Positions 15,665 through 24,111 of a stretch of DNA of 64,000 nt are shown here, one piece after another. Location: the NCBI GenBank assembly GCA_023458415.1, contig JAEWZO010000026.1, forward strand, positions 62,001 to 126,000, given 5' to 3'. The DNA is from Bacteroidota bacterium. GTDB lineage: Bacteria > Bacteroidota > Bacteroidia > Flavobacteriales > Weeksellaceae. The notes under the pieces were generated by a model. It saw nothing but the letters and a program-made list of their open reading frames with translations, ran no database searches and was not told the DNA's origin. The position numbers were made by a program, and so were the translations under genes. Every line of letters starts with the position of its first letter. The first letter of the stretch is position 1.

Positions 15665-17116
15665 TTATATCTGAAGTTTAAACGGTCCTTCGAAGTAAGT
15701 TTCGAAAGTATCCAGAAGTTTACCGTTCTGGTCGTACACTCCAATTTTAATATTCTTTTTTGTTTGTTTTATTTCATTCTCCGGGAAACTTACATTAACA
15801 GTTCCTTTTGTCATCTGATCCCGTTTGATGTGGATATTCTGTGAACCACTGAAGGATACTTTTCCATGTTCAGGCTCCAGAACTTTAATCGTAACAATCT
15901 GATCCTTGTTCGATTTATTCAGGAAGGTATAATTGTAAATGTTTGTAATCTGCCCATCGCGAATGAAGAAGGTAGAACCGGCCGGTTTAATGAATTTTGC
16001 TTCCATTTCGCCACGGTTGCTAAGAAGGAAACCAAGGAATCCAACCAGAAGAAGAAGTACCACAGAAAATGCCTTCATTCTTCCTGTGAATTTGAATTTT
16101 CTTTCCTGTTCAATTTCATCTTCAGTTGCGTAACGGATTAATCCTGGTGGCAAACCAACTTTTACCATTACTTCGTCGCAGGCATCAATACATGCAGTAC
16201 AGTTTACACATTCCAGTTGTTGCCCGTTTCTGATGTCAATTCCAGTAGGACAAACTACCACACACTGGTTACAGTCGATACAGTCGCCTTTTCCGGCTGC
16301 TCTTCTGTCTTCTCCTTTCCTCCATTTTGCACGGTTTTCACCACGCTTAAAATCATAATAAACGTTGATGGTTTGTTTATCAATCAGTACACCCTGAAGT
16401 CTTCCGTAAGGACAAACCAAAGTACAAACCTGCTCGCGGAACCAAGAGAATACAAAGAAAAACGCACCGGTGAATAAAATCATTACCAGGAAGTTGGTAA
16501 AGTTGGCAAACGGCCCTTGCTTCATAATGTTCAATACCTCTTGATAACCTACAATGTACATGAACATCCAGTGTGTAATCACCAAGGAAATCACAAGGAA
16601 AATGAACCACTTCAATGAACGTTTCCAGATTTTTTCTGCATTCCATTCCTGTCTGTCAAGTTTCATTTGCTTGTTTCTGTCGCCTTCAATCAGATAATCA
16701 ATCTTTCTGAAGATCATTTCCATGAAAATGGTTTGTGGACAAATCCATCCACAGAAAATACGTCCAAAAACTACCGTGAAGAGTATGATGAAAACAATTG
16801 AAGTAATGGCTCCCAAAGCAAGGATAAAGAAATCCTGCGGATAAAACGGCTGTCCTAAGATGAAGAACTGCCTGTCGAGAATGTTGATAAGAAGTACTGG
16901 ATTCCCGTTGATTTTAAGGAAAGGCAAAATGAAAAATACTGCCAGTAAAATAACTGCTACAATTGTTCTGTAATTGGTGTATTTTCCTTTTGGTTTCCGT
17001 GGGTAAACCCATTTCCGTTTTCCGGACTGCTCCATAGTACTAACAGAATCTCTGAAGGTTTCGGCTTCAATTACCTGACCCTGTCCTCCTTTGATTGTAT
17101 TATCCTTTTCTGCCAT
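15665..17116 (-). CDS. ccoG: Cytochrome c oxidase accessory protein CcoG
   Basis: A 483-residue polytopic membrane Fe-S protein (FixG family). Membrane-proximal CGWICPQTIF and CTLVCPYGRLQG motifs are followed by two 4Fe-4S ferredoxin motifs, CIDCNQCVVVCP and CVNCTACIDAC, then a last membrane helix and a periplasmic beta-rich C-terminal domain (about residues 370-483). CcoG is known in proteobacteria as a cupric reductase that helps supply Cu(I) to the cbb3 active site. Separated from ccoP by a terminator-like hairpin, so assembly genes may be made at a lower level than the oxidase subunits. Confidence 0.93.
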   Translation of the reverse strand: MAEKDNTIKGGQGQVIEAETFRDSVSTMEQSGKRKWVYPRKPKGKYTNYRTIVAVILLAVFFILPFLKINGNPVLLINILDRQFFILGQPFYPQDFFILALGAITSIVFIILFTVVFGRIFCGWICPQTIFMEMIFRKIDYLIEGDRNKQMKLDRQEWNAEKIWKRSLKWFIFLVISLVITHWMFMYIVGYQEVLNIMKQGPFANFTNFLVMILFTGAFFFVFSWFREQVCTLVCPYGRLQGVLIDKQTINVYYDFKRGENRAKWRKGEDRRAAGKGDCIDCNQCVVVCPTGIDIRNGQQLECVNCTACIDACDEVMVKVGLPPGLIRYATEDEIEQERKFKFTGRMKAFSVVLLLLVGFLGFLLSNRGEMEAKFIKPAGSTFFIRDGQITNIYNYTFLNKSNKDQIVTIKVLEPEHGKVSFSGSQNIHIKRDQMTKGTVNVSFPENEIKQTKKNIKIGVYDQNGKLLDTFETYFEGPFKLQI

Positions 17117-17132
17117 TTCTACTTTTTTTTAA

Positions 17133-17177
17133 ACGAAAAAACATAATCCGTTATCTTGTTCCAATAACGAATTATGT
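17133..17177 (-). terminator. Hairpin/attenuator between ccoP and ccoG
   Basis: Minus-strand stem ACATAATtCGTTATT / ATAACGgATTATGT (one mismatch) with a short loop, followed by a U-run. The position inside the operon suggests partial termination or mRNA 3'-end stabilisation. Confidence 0.65.
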
Positions 17178-17202
17178 TCTCATAGTTTCAATATTTTATT
17201 TC

Positions 17203-18081
17203 TTATTCTTCCCAGTTGGCTTCTGTTCCCTGCGGTGCAGCGCCTCCCTGTGCCTGTGTAATCGGCGCCTGTTCCTGGTTGATGTGATAAATGTACGCTG
17301 CTACATTCTGAATATCAAATCCGGTAAGAACACCGTTTTTACCAAAAGCCTGCATGGTTGGGTTGTTGGTAGAACCATTATCAACCATGTGGAAAATATT
17401 TTTGAATAATGTTTTTTCAGGCATGTTGATCCAATAGTTGTCTGTAAGGTTCGGACCAATACCTCCCTGTCCTTTATCGCTGTGACAAGACACACAGTTT
17501 GTTTTGAAAACCTCTTCACCTGCAGCGATATTATCTGCAGAGTAAACAGCATTTTCAATGGTTGGAGGAGGAGTGTTTTTCATCCACTCTTCAATACTTG
17601 CAATCTGTTCTTTGTGCTCAGTTTCGTATTCCTTAATTGGGTTAGCGAAATCTGTTAACCAGTAAGAAAGCATATAAACAATACAGTAAGCTACACCGAA
17701 CCAGAATAAACCTAGCCACCACTTTGGAAGCTGATTGTCGAGCTCCATAATTCCATCGAAACCGTGGTCAATAAGTATATCTTTTTCTTCCGTGTTCGAC
17801 TGCTTTTTGAAGGCATCATTATAAAGTCTTTTGAAGTAGGGTGTATTCTTTTCTCTAAGATATTCTGCCTGCATATCCGGAGTTAGCTTCTTGAATTTAT
17901 CGTTTTCAATAAGGTCTCCAATTGCATTGTGGATTAGCGCAAGAATAGCACTGATAAGCACTGTTCCCCAAAAATATGGTGAAGAAAGGAATGATGTACT
18001 CTGCACAAACATGTAATAAACTACAAACAGTATTGTCAGAATAATCAGTATTGTAATATAAACCGGAGTTCTTTGTTTCAT
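17203..18081 (-). CDS. ccoP: cbb3-type cytochrome c oxidase subunit III, mono-haem CcoP
   Basis: A 292-residue membrane-anchored c-type cytochrome. Two hydrophobic segments lie at about residues 8-50, another at about 122-145, and a single haem-attachment motif CVSCH at about residue 196, followed by a methionine-ligand region with TMQAFGKNG. Proteobacterial CcoP carries two haem motifs; only one CxxCH is present here, as seems usual in Bacteroidota. It accepts electrons from the bc1-type complex or soluble cytochromes and passes them to CcoO. Last of the structural subunit genes. Confidence 0.93.
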   Translation of the reverse strand: MKQRTPVYITILIILTILFVVYYMFVQSTSFLSSPYFWGTVLISAILALIHNAIGDLIENDKFKKLTPDMQAEYLREKNTPYFKRLYNDAFKKQSNTEEKDILIDHGFDGIMELDNQLPKWWLGLFWFGVAYCIVYMLSYWLTDFANPIKEYETEHKEQIASIEEWMKNTPPPTIENAVYSADNIAAGEEVFKTNCVSCHSDKGQGGIGPNLTDNYWINMPEKTLFKNIFHMVDNGSTNNPTMQAFGKNGVLTGFDIQNVAAYIYHINQEQAPITQAQGGAAPQGTEANWEE

Positions 18082-18093
18082 GATAGTTTAATT

Positions 18094-18282
18094 TTATAAA
18101 TTAAAGGGTTGATCATCTTCCAAAGGAGCTTTTTCCTGGTCGTTGTAATGTTTTTTCGGTCTGCTAAAAACATAGATTACAAGACCAATGAAAAAGAACA
18201 TAAAGATCAACAAAGCCAGCGTTTGAAAAAGCCCGGCGTTATCACCGTTAGATACAATATCTTTTATACTTTGTGGTATCAT
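18094..18282 (-). CDS. ccoQ: Small CcoQ-like cbb3 oxidase subunit
   Basis: A 62-residue protein with one membrane helix (about residues 17-40) followed by a FSRPKKHYNDQE stretch, which resembles the cytoplasmic tail of CcoQ. CcoQ stabilises the cbb3 complex. The location between ccoNO and ccoP matches the canonical N-O-Q-P gene order. The family assignment rests on size, topology and position. Confidence 0.82.
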   Translation of the reverse strand: MIPQSIKDIVSNGDNAGLFQTLALLIFMFFFIGLVIYVFSRPKKHYNDQEKAPLEDDQPFNL

Positions 18283-18306
18283 TATGTTCCTTTAGATATG
18301 GTTGGT

Positions 18307-20562
18307 TTAGTTTGTACTTGCAGTTTGTACTTCGGTTGTTTTAATATCAGTACCCAATCTCTGCAGATAGGCAATTAAAGCAATAATTTCTTTCTTCTCA
18401 AGCTCTCCCGCAGGTCTTTTAGCATACTGATCTTTAAGATCGGCTGCTTCTGCAAAAATATCGCTTACGATTTTTGCTGCTTGGTTATCTGCCCATTGCT
18501 CTGCTGAATCGATTTCTGCTTTTGTGTATGGTACATCAAAAGTGTTTTTCATCAGGTTAAGCTTGTTCACCATCTGCGATCTGTCTAGATCATCAGAGAA
18601 TAACCATGGATAACGTGGCATGATGGATCCTGCGGAAGTTGCTCTTGGGTTATACATGTGCTTGTAATGCCATGAACTTGGGTTTCTTCCTCCCTGTCTG
18701 TGCAAATCCGGACCGGTTCTCTTGGATCCCCAAAGGAACGGACGGTCATATACGAATTCACCGGCTTTTGAATACTGTCCGTTCTTACCGTTGAATCTTA
18801 CAACTTCATCACGGAACGGTCGAATCATCTGCGAGTGACAGGAGTTACAGCCTTCGCGGATATATAAGTCTCTACCTTCAAGTTCCAGTGGTGAATATGG
18901 TTTCACTGCGGCAATTGTAGGCACGTTTTCTTTCACAGTTAATGTTGGGATAATCTGAACTGCACCACCAATAGCAACAGCTACGAAAGCAAGAACAGAC
19001 AGATAAAGTGGCATTCTTTCCAACCAAAGGTGAGTTCCTTCGCCTTCTTTTCTTGCGTTACCAATGTTGGCAAGTGCAGGAGCTTCTGCAGGAACTTCTT
19101 TCTGGAAAGATCCTTTTCTAACAGTCGCTACTACATTCACAACCATCAGGATGGCACCAACAATATAAAGTACACCACCTACGAATCTCATGATATAGTA
19201 TGGAATAATTGCTGTAACCGTATCAAGCCAGTTTTTGTAAAGCAAAGTTCCGTCCGGGTTGAACTGTTTCCACATTAGACCTTGCTGGAATCCTGCGATG
19301 TAAAGTGGAACAGCGTAGAAAATAATCCCTAAAGTTCCTAACCAGAAATGCCAGTTTGCCAATTTTACAGACCACAATTTGGTTCTCCACATAATTGGTA
19401 ATAGATAGTAAATCATACCAAATGCGATGAATCCGTTCCAACCAAGTGCGCCAATGTGAACGTGACCAATCACCCAGTCTGTAAAGTGTCCAATTTTATT
19501 TAATGTTTTTGTTGCCAATAGCGGACCTTCAAAAGTCGCCATACCGTAACATGTTACTGCAACAACGAAAAACTTCAATACAGGATCTTCACGTACTTTG
19601 TCCCACGCACCTCTTAAAGTAAGAAGTCCGTTAAGCATACCTCCCCAAGACGGTGCAATCAGCATGATGGAGAAACCTGTTCCCAATGCTTGCGCCCATG
19701 CAGGAAGTGCAGTGTACTGAAGGTGGTGAGGACCGGCCCAGATGTAAACAAAAATCAAAGACCAGAAGTGAATAATTGAAAGTTTGTATGAGAATACAGG
19801 TCTGTCTGCAGCTTTCGGAAGGAAATAATACATCAAACCAAGAATTGGAGTTGTAAGGAAGAACGCTACCGCATTGTGACCGTACCACCACTGTACCAAA
19901 GCATCTTTCACACCAGCGTATGCAGAGTAAGATTTCCACATGGTAAGCGGAACTTCAAGGTTGTTGAAGATGTGAAGCATCGCAACAGCGATCCAGGTTC
20001 CGATGTAGAACCAAATGGCAACATAAAGGTGACGTACTCTTCTTTTTGCAATGGTACCGAACATATTGATACCGAAAATCACCCATGAAACGGTAATCAG
20101 GATATCAATTGGCCATTCGTGCTCTGCATATTCTTTAGAAGTATTAATCCCCATAAGGAAAGTAATAACCACGGCAACAATCATAATTTGCCATGTCCAG
20201 AAATGCGTCCAGGAAAGGACATCACTGAACATTCTTGCTTTAAGAAGTCTCTGCAGGGAGTAATAAATCCCGGCAAACATACCGTTACCCACAAAGGCGA
20301 AAATTACTGCACTGGTATGCAGCATACGGATTCTTCCGAATCCAAAAGCTCCCTGTGTGTTAATTAAGCCGGCAAGGTTTCCTGAGGCTAAACTTTTAAT
20401 ACTTTCATCATCCGTTCCGAAAAGAAACTCCGGCAATTCTGGATAAAACAGCATTAATGCAGCAGTAAGTCCCAGCAAAAACCCTACAAGACCGAACACT
20501 ACGGTCGCATAAAGAAATGCCCGAACAATACCATTGTCATAACTAAACTTTTGTGTTTCCAT
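18307..20562 (-). CDS. ccoNO: Fused cbb3-type cytochrome c oxidase subunits I and II (CcoN-CcoO)
   Basis: A 751-residue fusion. The N-terminal ~500 residues form the 12-helix haem-copper catalytic subunit CcoN, including the conserved HNAVAFFLTTPILG and GHVHIGALGWNG segments that carry haem and Cu ligands. The C-terminal ~220 residues are CcoO, a membrane-anchored cytochrome c with CNSCH at about residue 572 and the family stretch RPFLWGSKRTGPDL. The enzyme reduces O2 to water with high affinity and pumps protons, supporting respiration at low oxygen. The N-O fusion is a Bacteroidota trait. Confidence 0.96.
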   Translation of the reverse strand: METQKFSYDNGIVRAFLYATVVFGLVGFLLGLTAALMLFYPELPEFLFGTDDESIKSLASGNLAGLINTQGAFGFGRIRMLHTSAVIFAFVGNGMFAGIYYSLQRLLKARMFSDVLSWTHFWTWQIMIVAVVITFLMGINTSKEYAEHEWPIDILITVSWVIFGINMFGTIAKRRVRHLYVAIWFYIGTWIAVAMLHIFNNLEVPLTMWKSYSAYAGVKDALVQWWYGHNAVAFFLTTPILGLMYYFLPKAADRPVFSYKLSIIHFWSLIFVYIWAGPHHLQYTALPAWAQALGTGFSIMLIAPSWGGMLNGLLTLRGAWDKVREDPVLKFFVVAVTCYGMATFEGPLLATKTLNKIGHFTDWVIGHVHIGALGWNGFIAFGMIYYLLPIMWRTKLWSVKLANWHFWLGTLGIIFYAVPLYIAGFQQGLMWKQFNPDGTLLYKNWLDTVTAIIPYYIMRFVGGVLYIVGAILMVVNVVATVRKGSFQKEVPAEAPALANIGNARKEGEGTHLWLERMPLYLSVLAFVAVAIGGAVQIIPTLTVKENVPTIAAVKPYSPLELEGRDLYIREGCNSCHSQMIRPFRDEVVRFNGKNGQYSKAGEFVYDRPFLWGSKRTGPDLHRQGGRNPSSWHYKHMYNPRATSAGSIMPRYPWLFSDDLDRSQMVNKLNLMKNTFDVPYTKAEIDSAEQWADNQAAKIVSDIFAEAADLKDQYAKRPAGELEKKEIIALIAYLQRLGTDIKTTEVQTASTN

Positions 20563-20594
20563 ATTAACTAATCACTTTTTTCTTCAAGTATAAT

Positions 20595-20783
20595 TCAATT
20601 TTCAGTTTCTTTTTTGTCGCCGGACTCTTCCGGATCTTCAGGGTTGTCTTTATCCAATAAAATACGCACGGCAGGAGATTCGTCGTCTTCAAACTGACCT
20701 TTCCGTGCATTGTAAATAAAAACGATTAAAAAAATTACTGCTAATGAAACGCTGCAGATAATCATCAAATACAGTATGTCCAT
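20595..20783 (-). CDS. ccoS: cbb3-type cytochrome oxidase assembly protein CcoS
   Basis: A 62-residue protein with a single N-terminal helix (MDILYLMIICSVSLAVIFLI) and a short acidic tail containing the FEDDESPAVRIL signature. CcoS is required for haem and copper insertion into cbb3 oxidase. It is the first gene after the regulatory region at 20784-20899 and begins the oxidase transcript. Confidence 0.9.
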   Translation of the reverse strand: MDILYLMIICSVSLAVIFLIVFIYNARKGQFEDDESPAVRILLDKDNPEDPEESGDKKETEN

Positions 20784-20791
20784 TAGGGAAG

Positions 20792-20832
20792 CAAATTTAA
20801 TTTTTATCAGTTATCAAATTTATGCAAAAATA
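20792..20832 (-). promoter_or_regulatory. Promoter region of the ccoS-ccoNOQP operon (three -7 candidates)
   Basis: Three minus-strand matches to TAnnTTTG: TAAATTTG at 20792-20799, TAAATTTG at 20815-20822 and TATTTTTG at 20825-20832. Sequence alone cannot tell which is used. Confidence 0.55.
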
Positions 20833-20847
20833 ATGATTTTCATCATT
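20832..20847. promoter_or_regulatory. Fnr/Crp-type binding site AATGAT-N4-ATCATT
   Basis: Perfect 6-base arms with a 4-base spacer, the same geometry as the Fnr box TTGAT-N4-ATCAA, placed directly upstream of the -7 candidates of the cbb3 oxidase operon. The obvious candidate regulator is the Crp/Fnr protein encoded at 23377-24090. Confidence 0.65.
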
Positions 20848-20899
20848 AAACGTTAAATTGCGTTAATTTAAAACTTATCTAAATAACACCGCCGATAGC

Positions 20900-23287
20900 T
20901 TACTTGCTGATACTGAAATATTTCGTGCTCCGAAGCCAAGTGGCGGCACTGGTAAATAACACTACACTGATGGAACTAATCGGCATCAGGATGGCGGCAA
21001 ACAACGGCGACATTTTGCCCATCACCGCGAAAGTAAGCCCAATTATATTGTACATTAAACTGATGGCGAAAGTTATTTTTACAATGTTCATTGCATCCTT
21101 CGACAAACTAAAATATTTATCAAGATCTTCCATTTTTTCGCCACTCATAATTACGTCCGAACTTGGAGTGAATGAGTTCGTGTCATCGGAAATGGCAATC
21201 CCAACATTACTCTGCTTCAAGGCACCCGCATCGTTCAGTCCGTCTCCCAACATGCAGACTTTTTCGCCTTTTTCCTGCAAATTTTTAATGTAATTCAGTT
21301 TGTCTTCCGGACTTTGGTTGAAAGCCATTCCTTCCAGATCAGTGATCATGCTTCGCAGAGTAGATTCTTCGGAACGGTTGTCGCCACTTAGAATATGGAT
21401 TTTGAATTCAGAAAGCTTTTTGAAAAGCGAACTTAGATTTCTTCTGTATTCATTTTTGAAGATGAATTTCCCTAGAAACTCACCATTTTTGCTGATGTAA
21501 ACTGCGGTTTCAAGATCTTTCGATTGCATTCCGGTTAATTTCGCTGACCCGATAACATATCTGTTTCCGCGAATATTTGCTTGATAACCTTTGCCCGGAA
21601 AATCTTCAAAATTTTCCACCGGTAAATACTCGTCAGGAATTTCTAAGAATTCATACAGCGATTTTGAAAGCGGATGACTGGAGTTTTTCAGTAGAGATTT
21701 GATGTTTTTGAGGTCGAATTCTGAAATTTCGTTTCCTTCAAAAGCGATATTGGATTTTTTGTGATGCGTGATCGTTCCTGTTTTATCGAAAACAACAGTG
21801 TCGATTTTTGCAATTTTTTCAATCGTTAAAGTATCTTTTACATAGAACTTATTACGACCTAGAATTCTCATGATATGTCCAAGCGTAAAAGGCGCAGAAA
21901 GAGCCAGTGCGCACGGACATGCAACAATAAGTATCGCAGAAACCACCTGAAACATTTTCTCAAAATCGATTTGAGCCCAGTAAATTCCGGCAATCAGCGT
22001 GATTGCAAGAATCGTGATTGTGAAATATTTAGAAATGTGGTTGGTAAGACTGTCCAATCCTGTTTCATGCTTGCGGAATGCTTCCTTGTTCCAGAGTTGA
22101 GTAAGGTAACTTTGGTTTACAGTTTTTATCACTTCAAGTTCAAGAACAGAACCGAGTTGTTTTCCACCTGCAAAAATTTTGTCTCCGGCTTTTTTCGGGA
22201 TTGATGCACTTTCGCCGGTAATGAAACTGTTGTCAATATTTCCGTCTCCATTAATCAGAATAGCATCAACAGGAATAATTTCCTGATTTCTCACCATGAT
22301 TCTATCGCCGACTTTAAGGTCAGAAAGAAGAATGTTTTCCTGTTTTCCTTCAAAATCAACTTTTGTAACAGCAATGGGGTAGAAAGATTTATAATCGCGG
22401 TCGTAGGAAAGTGCACTGTACGTTCTTTTTTGAAATAGTTTCCCTAAAAGCATAAAAAACAGCAAGCCGCAAAGTGTATCGAAATATCCTGCGCCGTAAT
22501 CTGTAAGAACCTCGTAAATACTTCGGCCGTAAAGCACCAAAATTCCCAGAACAATAGGCACATCAATATTGATGATTTTGTTTTTCAGGCCAAACCATGC
22601 AGATTTAAAATAGTCTGAAGCCGAGTAAAAAACAACGGGCGTTGCCAACAAAAACATAATAAAACGGAAAAGATGCTTATACTTTTCCATCCAGAAATCG
22701 GTAGTACCAATAATTTCAGCGGCGTATTCCGGGAAGCTGAAAAACATACCGTTCCCGAAAGCAAAACCTGCAATGGCTAATTTTATCAGTAGTGATTTGT
22801 CGAGAAATTCGTGTTTTTTTTCTGCAGTTTCAAGGTTGATTACAGGTTTATAACCCAAATTTGTCAGAAATTTTGCCAGTTCGCTTAGTTTCATTTCATT
22901 GTGGTTAAATGAAATCTGTACGGTTTTTCTGGTGAAATTTACCTGAGAATATTTGATGTTGCTGTTCAGGGTTTGCAAACTTTCAAGCAGCCAAATACAA
23001 GAACTGCAGTGAATTACCGGGATTTTGAAAGTGACCAGCGTCGTGTTTCCTTCAGAAAAATCAGTAATTCTGCTGAAGATTTCTTCGGAATCAAGATAAT
23101 CAAACTGAGATGTATTTTCGTCCGGTTTTATCCCAGAGTTTTTATTCAGTTCGTAGAAATTCCCAAGCTGATGCATGTTGAGAATTTCGTAGACCGATTT
23201 GCAGCCGTTGCAGCAAAATATCTTCGCGTCGAACGAGATGCGCTCTTTTTCGATATTCTGGCCGCAATGGAAACAGTTTTCTGACAA
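20900..23287 (-). CDS. ccoI: CcoI/FixI-type copper-translocating P-type ATPase
   Basis: A 795-residue P1B-type ATPase. A cysteine-rich N terminus (CFHCG at 5-9, CCNGC at 25-29) is followed by an HMA-like domain with CSSC (about 94-97), TGES (358-361), the metal-transport CPC motif at 457-459, the phosphorylation motif DKTGT at 501-505 and GDGLND near residue 690. The extra cysteine-rich domain and CPC variant match the CcoI group, which supplies copper for cbb3 oxidase assembly rather than for copper resistance. Located directly upstream of ccoS and divergent from the Crp/Fnr gene. Confidence 0.93.
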   Translation of the reverse strand: MSENCFHCGQNIEKERISFDAKIFCCNGCKSVYEILNMHQLGNFYELNKNSGIKPDENTSQFDYLDSEEIFSRITDFSEGNTTLVTFKIPVIHCSSCIWLLESLQTLNSNIKYSQVNFTRKTVQISFNHNEMKLSELAKFLTNLGYKPVINLETAEKKHEFLDKSLLIKLAIAGFAFGNGMFFSFPEYAAEIIGTTDFWMEKYKHLFRFIMFLLATPVVFYSASDYFKSAWFGLKNKIINIDVPIVLGILVLYGRSIYEVLTDYGAGYFDTLCGLLFFMLLGKLFQKRTYSALSYDRDYKSFYPIAVTKVDFEGKQENILLSDLKVGDRIMVRNQEIIPVDAILINGDGNIDNSFITGESASIPKKAGDKIFAGGKQLGSVLELEVIKTVNQSYLTQLWNKEAFRKHETGLDSLTNHISKYFTITILAITLIAGIYWAQIDFEKMFQVVSAILIVACPCALALSAPFTLGHIMRILGRNKFYVKDTLTIEKIAKIDTVVFDKTGTITHHKKSNIAFEGNEISEFDLKNIKSLLKNSSHPLSKSLYEFLEIPDEYLPVENFEDFPGKGYQANIRGNRYVIGSAKLTGMQSKDLETAVYISKNGEFLGKFIFKNEYRRNLSSLFKKLSEFKIHILSGDNRSEESTLRSMITDLEGMAFNQSPEDKLNYIKNLQEKGEKVCMLGDGLNDAGALKQSNVGIAISDDTNSFTPSSDVIMSGEKMEDLDKYFSLSKDAMNIVKITFAISLMYNIIGLTFAVMGKMSPLFAAILMPISSISVVLFTSAATWLRSTKYFSISK

Positions 23288-23307
23288 TTTTCTCGGGATT
23301 TAACCCG

Positions 23308-23315
23308 CAAAATTA
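23308..23315 (-). promoter_or_regulatory. -7 element (TAATTTTG) for ccoI
   Basis: Exact TAnnTTTG match on the minus strand, 20 bases before the ccoI ATG. Confidence 0.6.
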
Positions 23316-23335
23316 TGACAAATAAATTTGTGTCA
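23316..23335. promoter_or_regulatory. Inverted repeat TGACA-N10-TGTCA in the ccoI/Crp-Fnr divergent promoter
   Basis: Outer arms TGACA/TGTCA enclose an inner repeat ACAAAT-AA-ATTTGT. It lies between the two back-to-back -7 elements, so one protein bound here could control both genes. The geometry is not that of the Fnr box at 20832. Confidence 0.55.
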
Positions 23336-23350
23336 ACCTTTTAAATAATC

Positions 23351-23358
23351 TATTTTTG
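23351..23358 (+). promoter_or_regulatory. -7 element (TATTTTTG) for the Crp/Fnr regulator
   Basis: Exact TAnnTTTG match 18 bases before the ATG at 23377. An apparent TTG start at 23356 lies inside it and is rejected for that reason. Confidence 0.65.
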
Positions 23359-23376
23359 CTGATAAATGTCATAAGA

Positions 23377-24090
23377 ATGTCTTTAGAAAAACAAACCGTT
23401 ATCGAGGAGAACATTAATAAGGTTTTTAATGAAAATTCATTTCGTGAACTACTTTCCGAAGAGGATTTTGCACAATATCTGGCTTTACGGGAGGATTTCA
23501 AATTCAATAAAGGCGAAACCGTTTTTGAAGACGGCGAACTTCCGAGCGGAGTTTATTTTATAAAGAAAGGTACGGCGAAGCTTTCGAAGATGGGTGTTTA
23601 CGGCAAGGAACAGATACTTAGGTTTATTAAAGAAGGCGACATGATTGGTTACCGTTCACTTTTGTGCGGCGAAAATTTTCAGGCAAAAGCCGAAGCAATG
23701 TCTGATATGGAATGTACTTTTCTTCCTGCCGATTTCTTCCTTCATATTCTGGAAGTAGATCCGAAACTTTCATTTGCTATGCTGCAGAAAATTTCTTTTG
23801 AATTAGGCGAATCTGCGAATACGGTAACATTTCTTGCACAAAAAACCGTTCGTGAACGTTTGGCAGAAATTCTCCTTCTGCTTGAACAGAAACTAGGGAC
23901 CGATCCTGAAGGATTCATTAAAATTTCATTGACAAGAGAAGAAATTGCGAATTTTGTGGGTACTGCTACAGAAAGTGCCATCCGTTTGATTTCCGAATTC
24001 AAGCATGATGGTCTGATTGAAGCCGACGGCAGAAATATAAAAATCCTCAACCACGAAAAGCTCATCAAACTTGGGCACGTTCATCTTTAA
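23377..24090 (+). CDS. Crp/Fnr family transcriptional regulator
   Basis: A 237-residue regulator. The cyclic-nucleotide-binding-like beta-barrel covers about residues 25-135 (GVYFIKKGTAKL, FIKEGDMIGYRSLL) and a C-terminal winged helix-turn-helix covers about 165-230 with LTREEIANFVGTATESAIRLISEF as recognition region. It lacks the N-terminal Cys cluster of oxygen-sensing Fnr, so direct Fe-S oxygen sensing is not supported. It is divergent from ccoI and the nearest candidate to bind the Fnr-type box at 20832; this is inferred. The ATG at 23377 follows the promoter. Confidence 0.9.
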   Translation: MSLEKQTVIEENINKVFNENSFRELLSEEDFAQYLALREDFKFNKGETVFEDGELPSGVYFIKKGTAKLSKMGVYGKEQILRFIKEGDMIGYRSLLCGENFQAKAEAMSDMECTFLPADFFLHILEVDPKLSFAMLQKISFELGESANTVTFLAQKTVRERLAEILLLLEQKLGTDPEGFIKISLTREEIANFVGTATESAIRLISEFKHDGLIEADGRNIKILNHEKLIKLGHVHL

Positions 24091-24111
24091 AAATTCAATC
24101 AACAGAAAATA

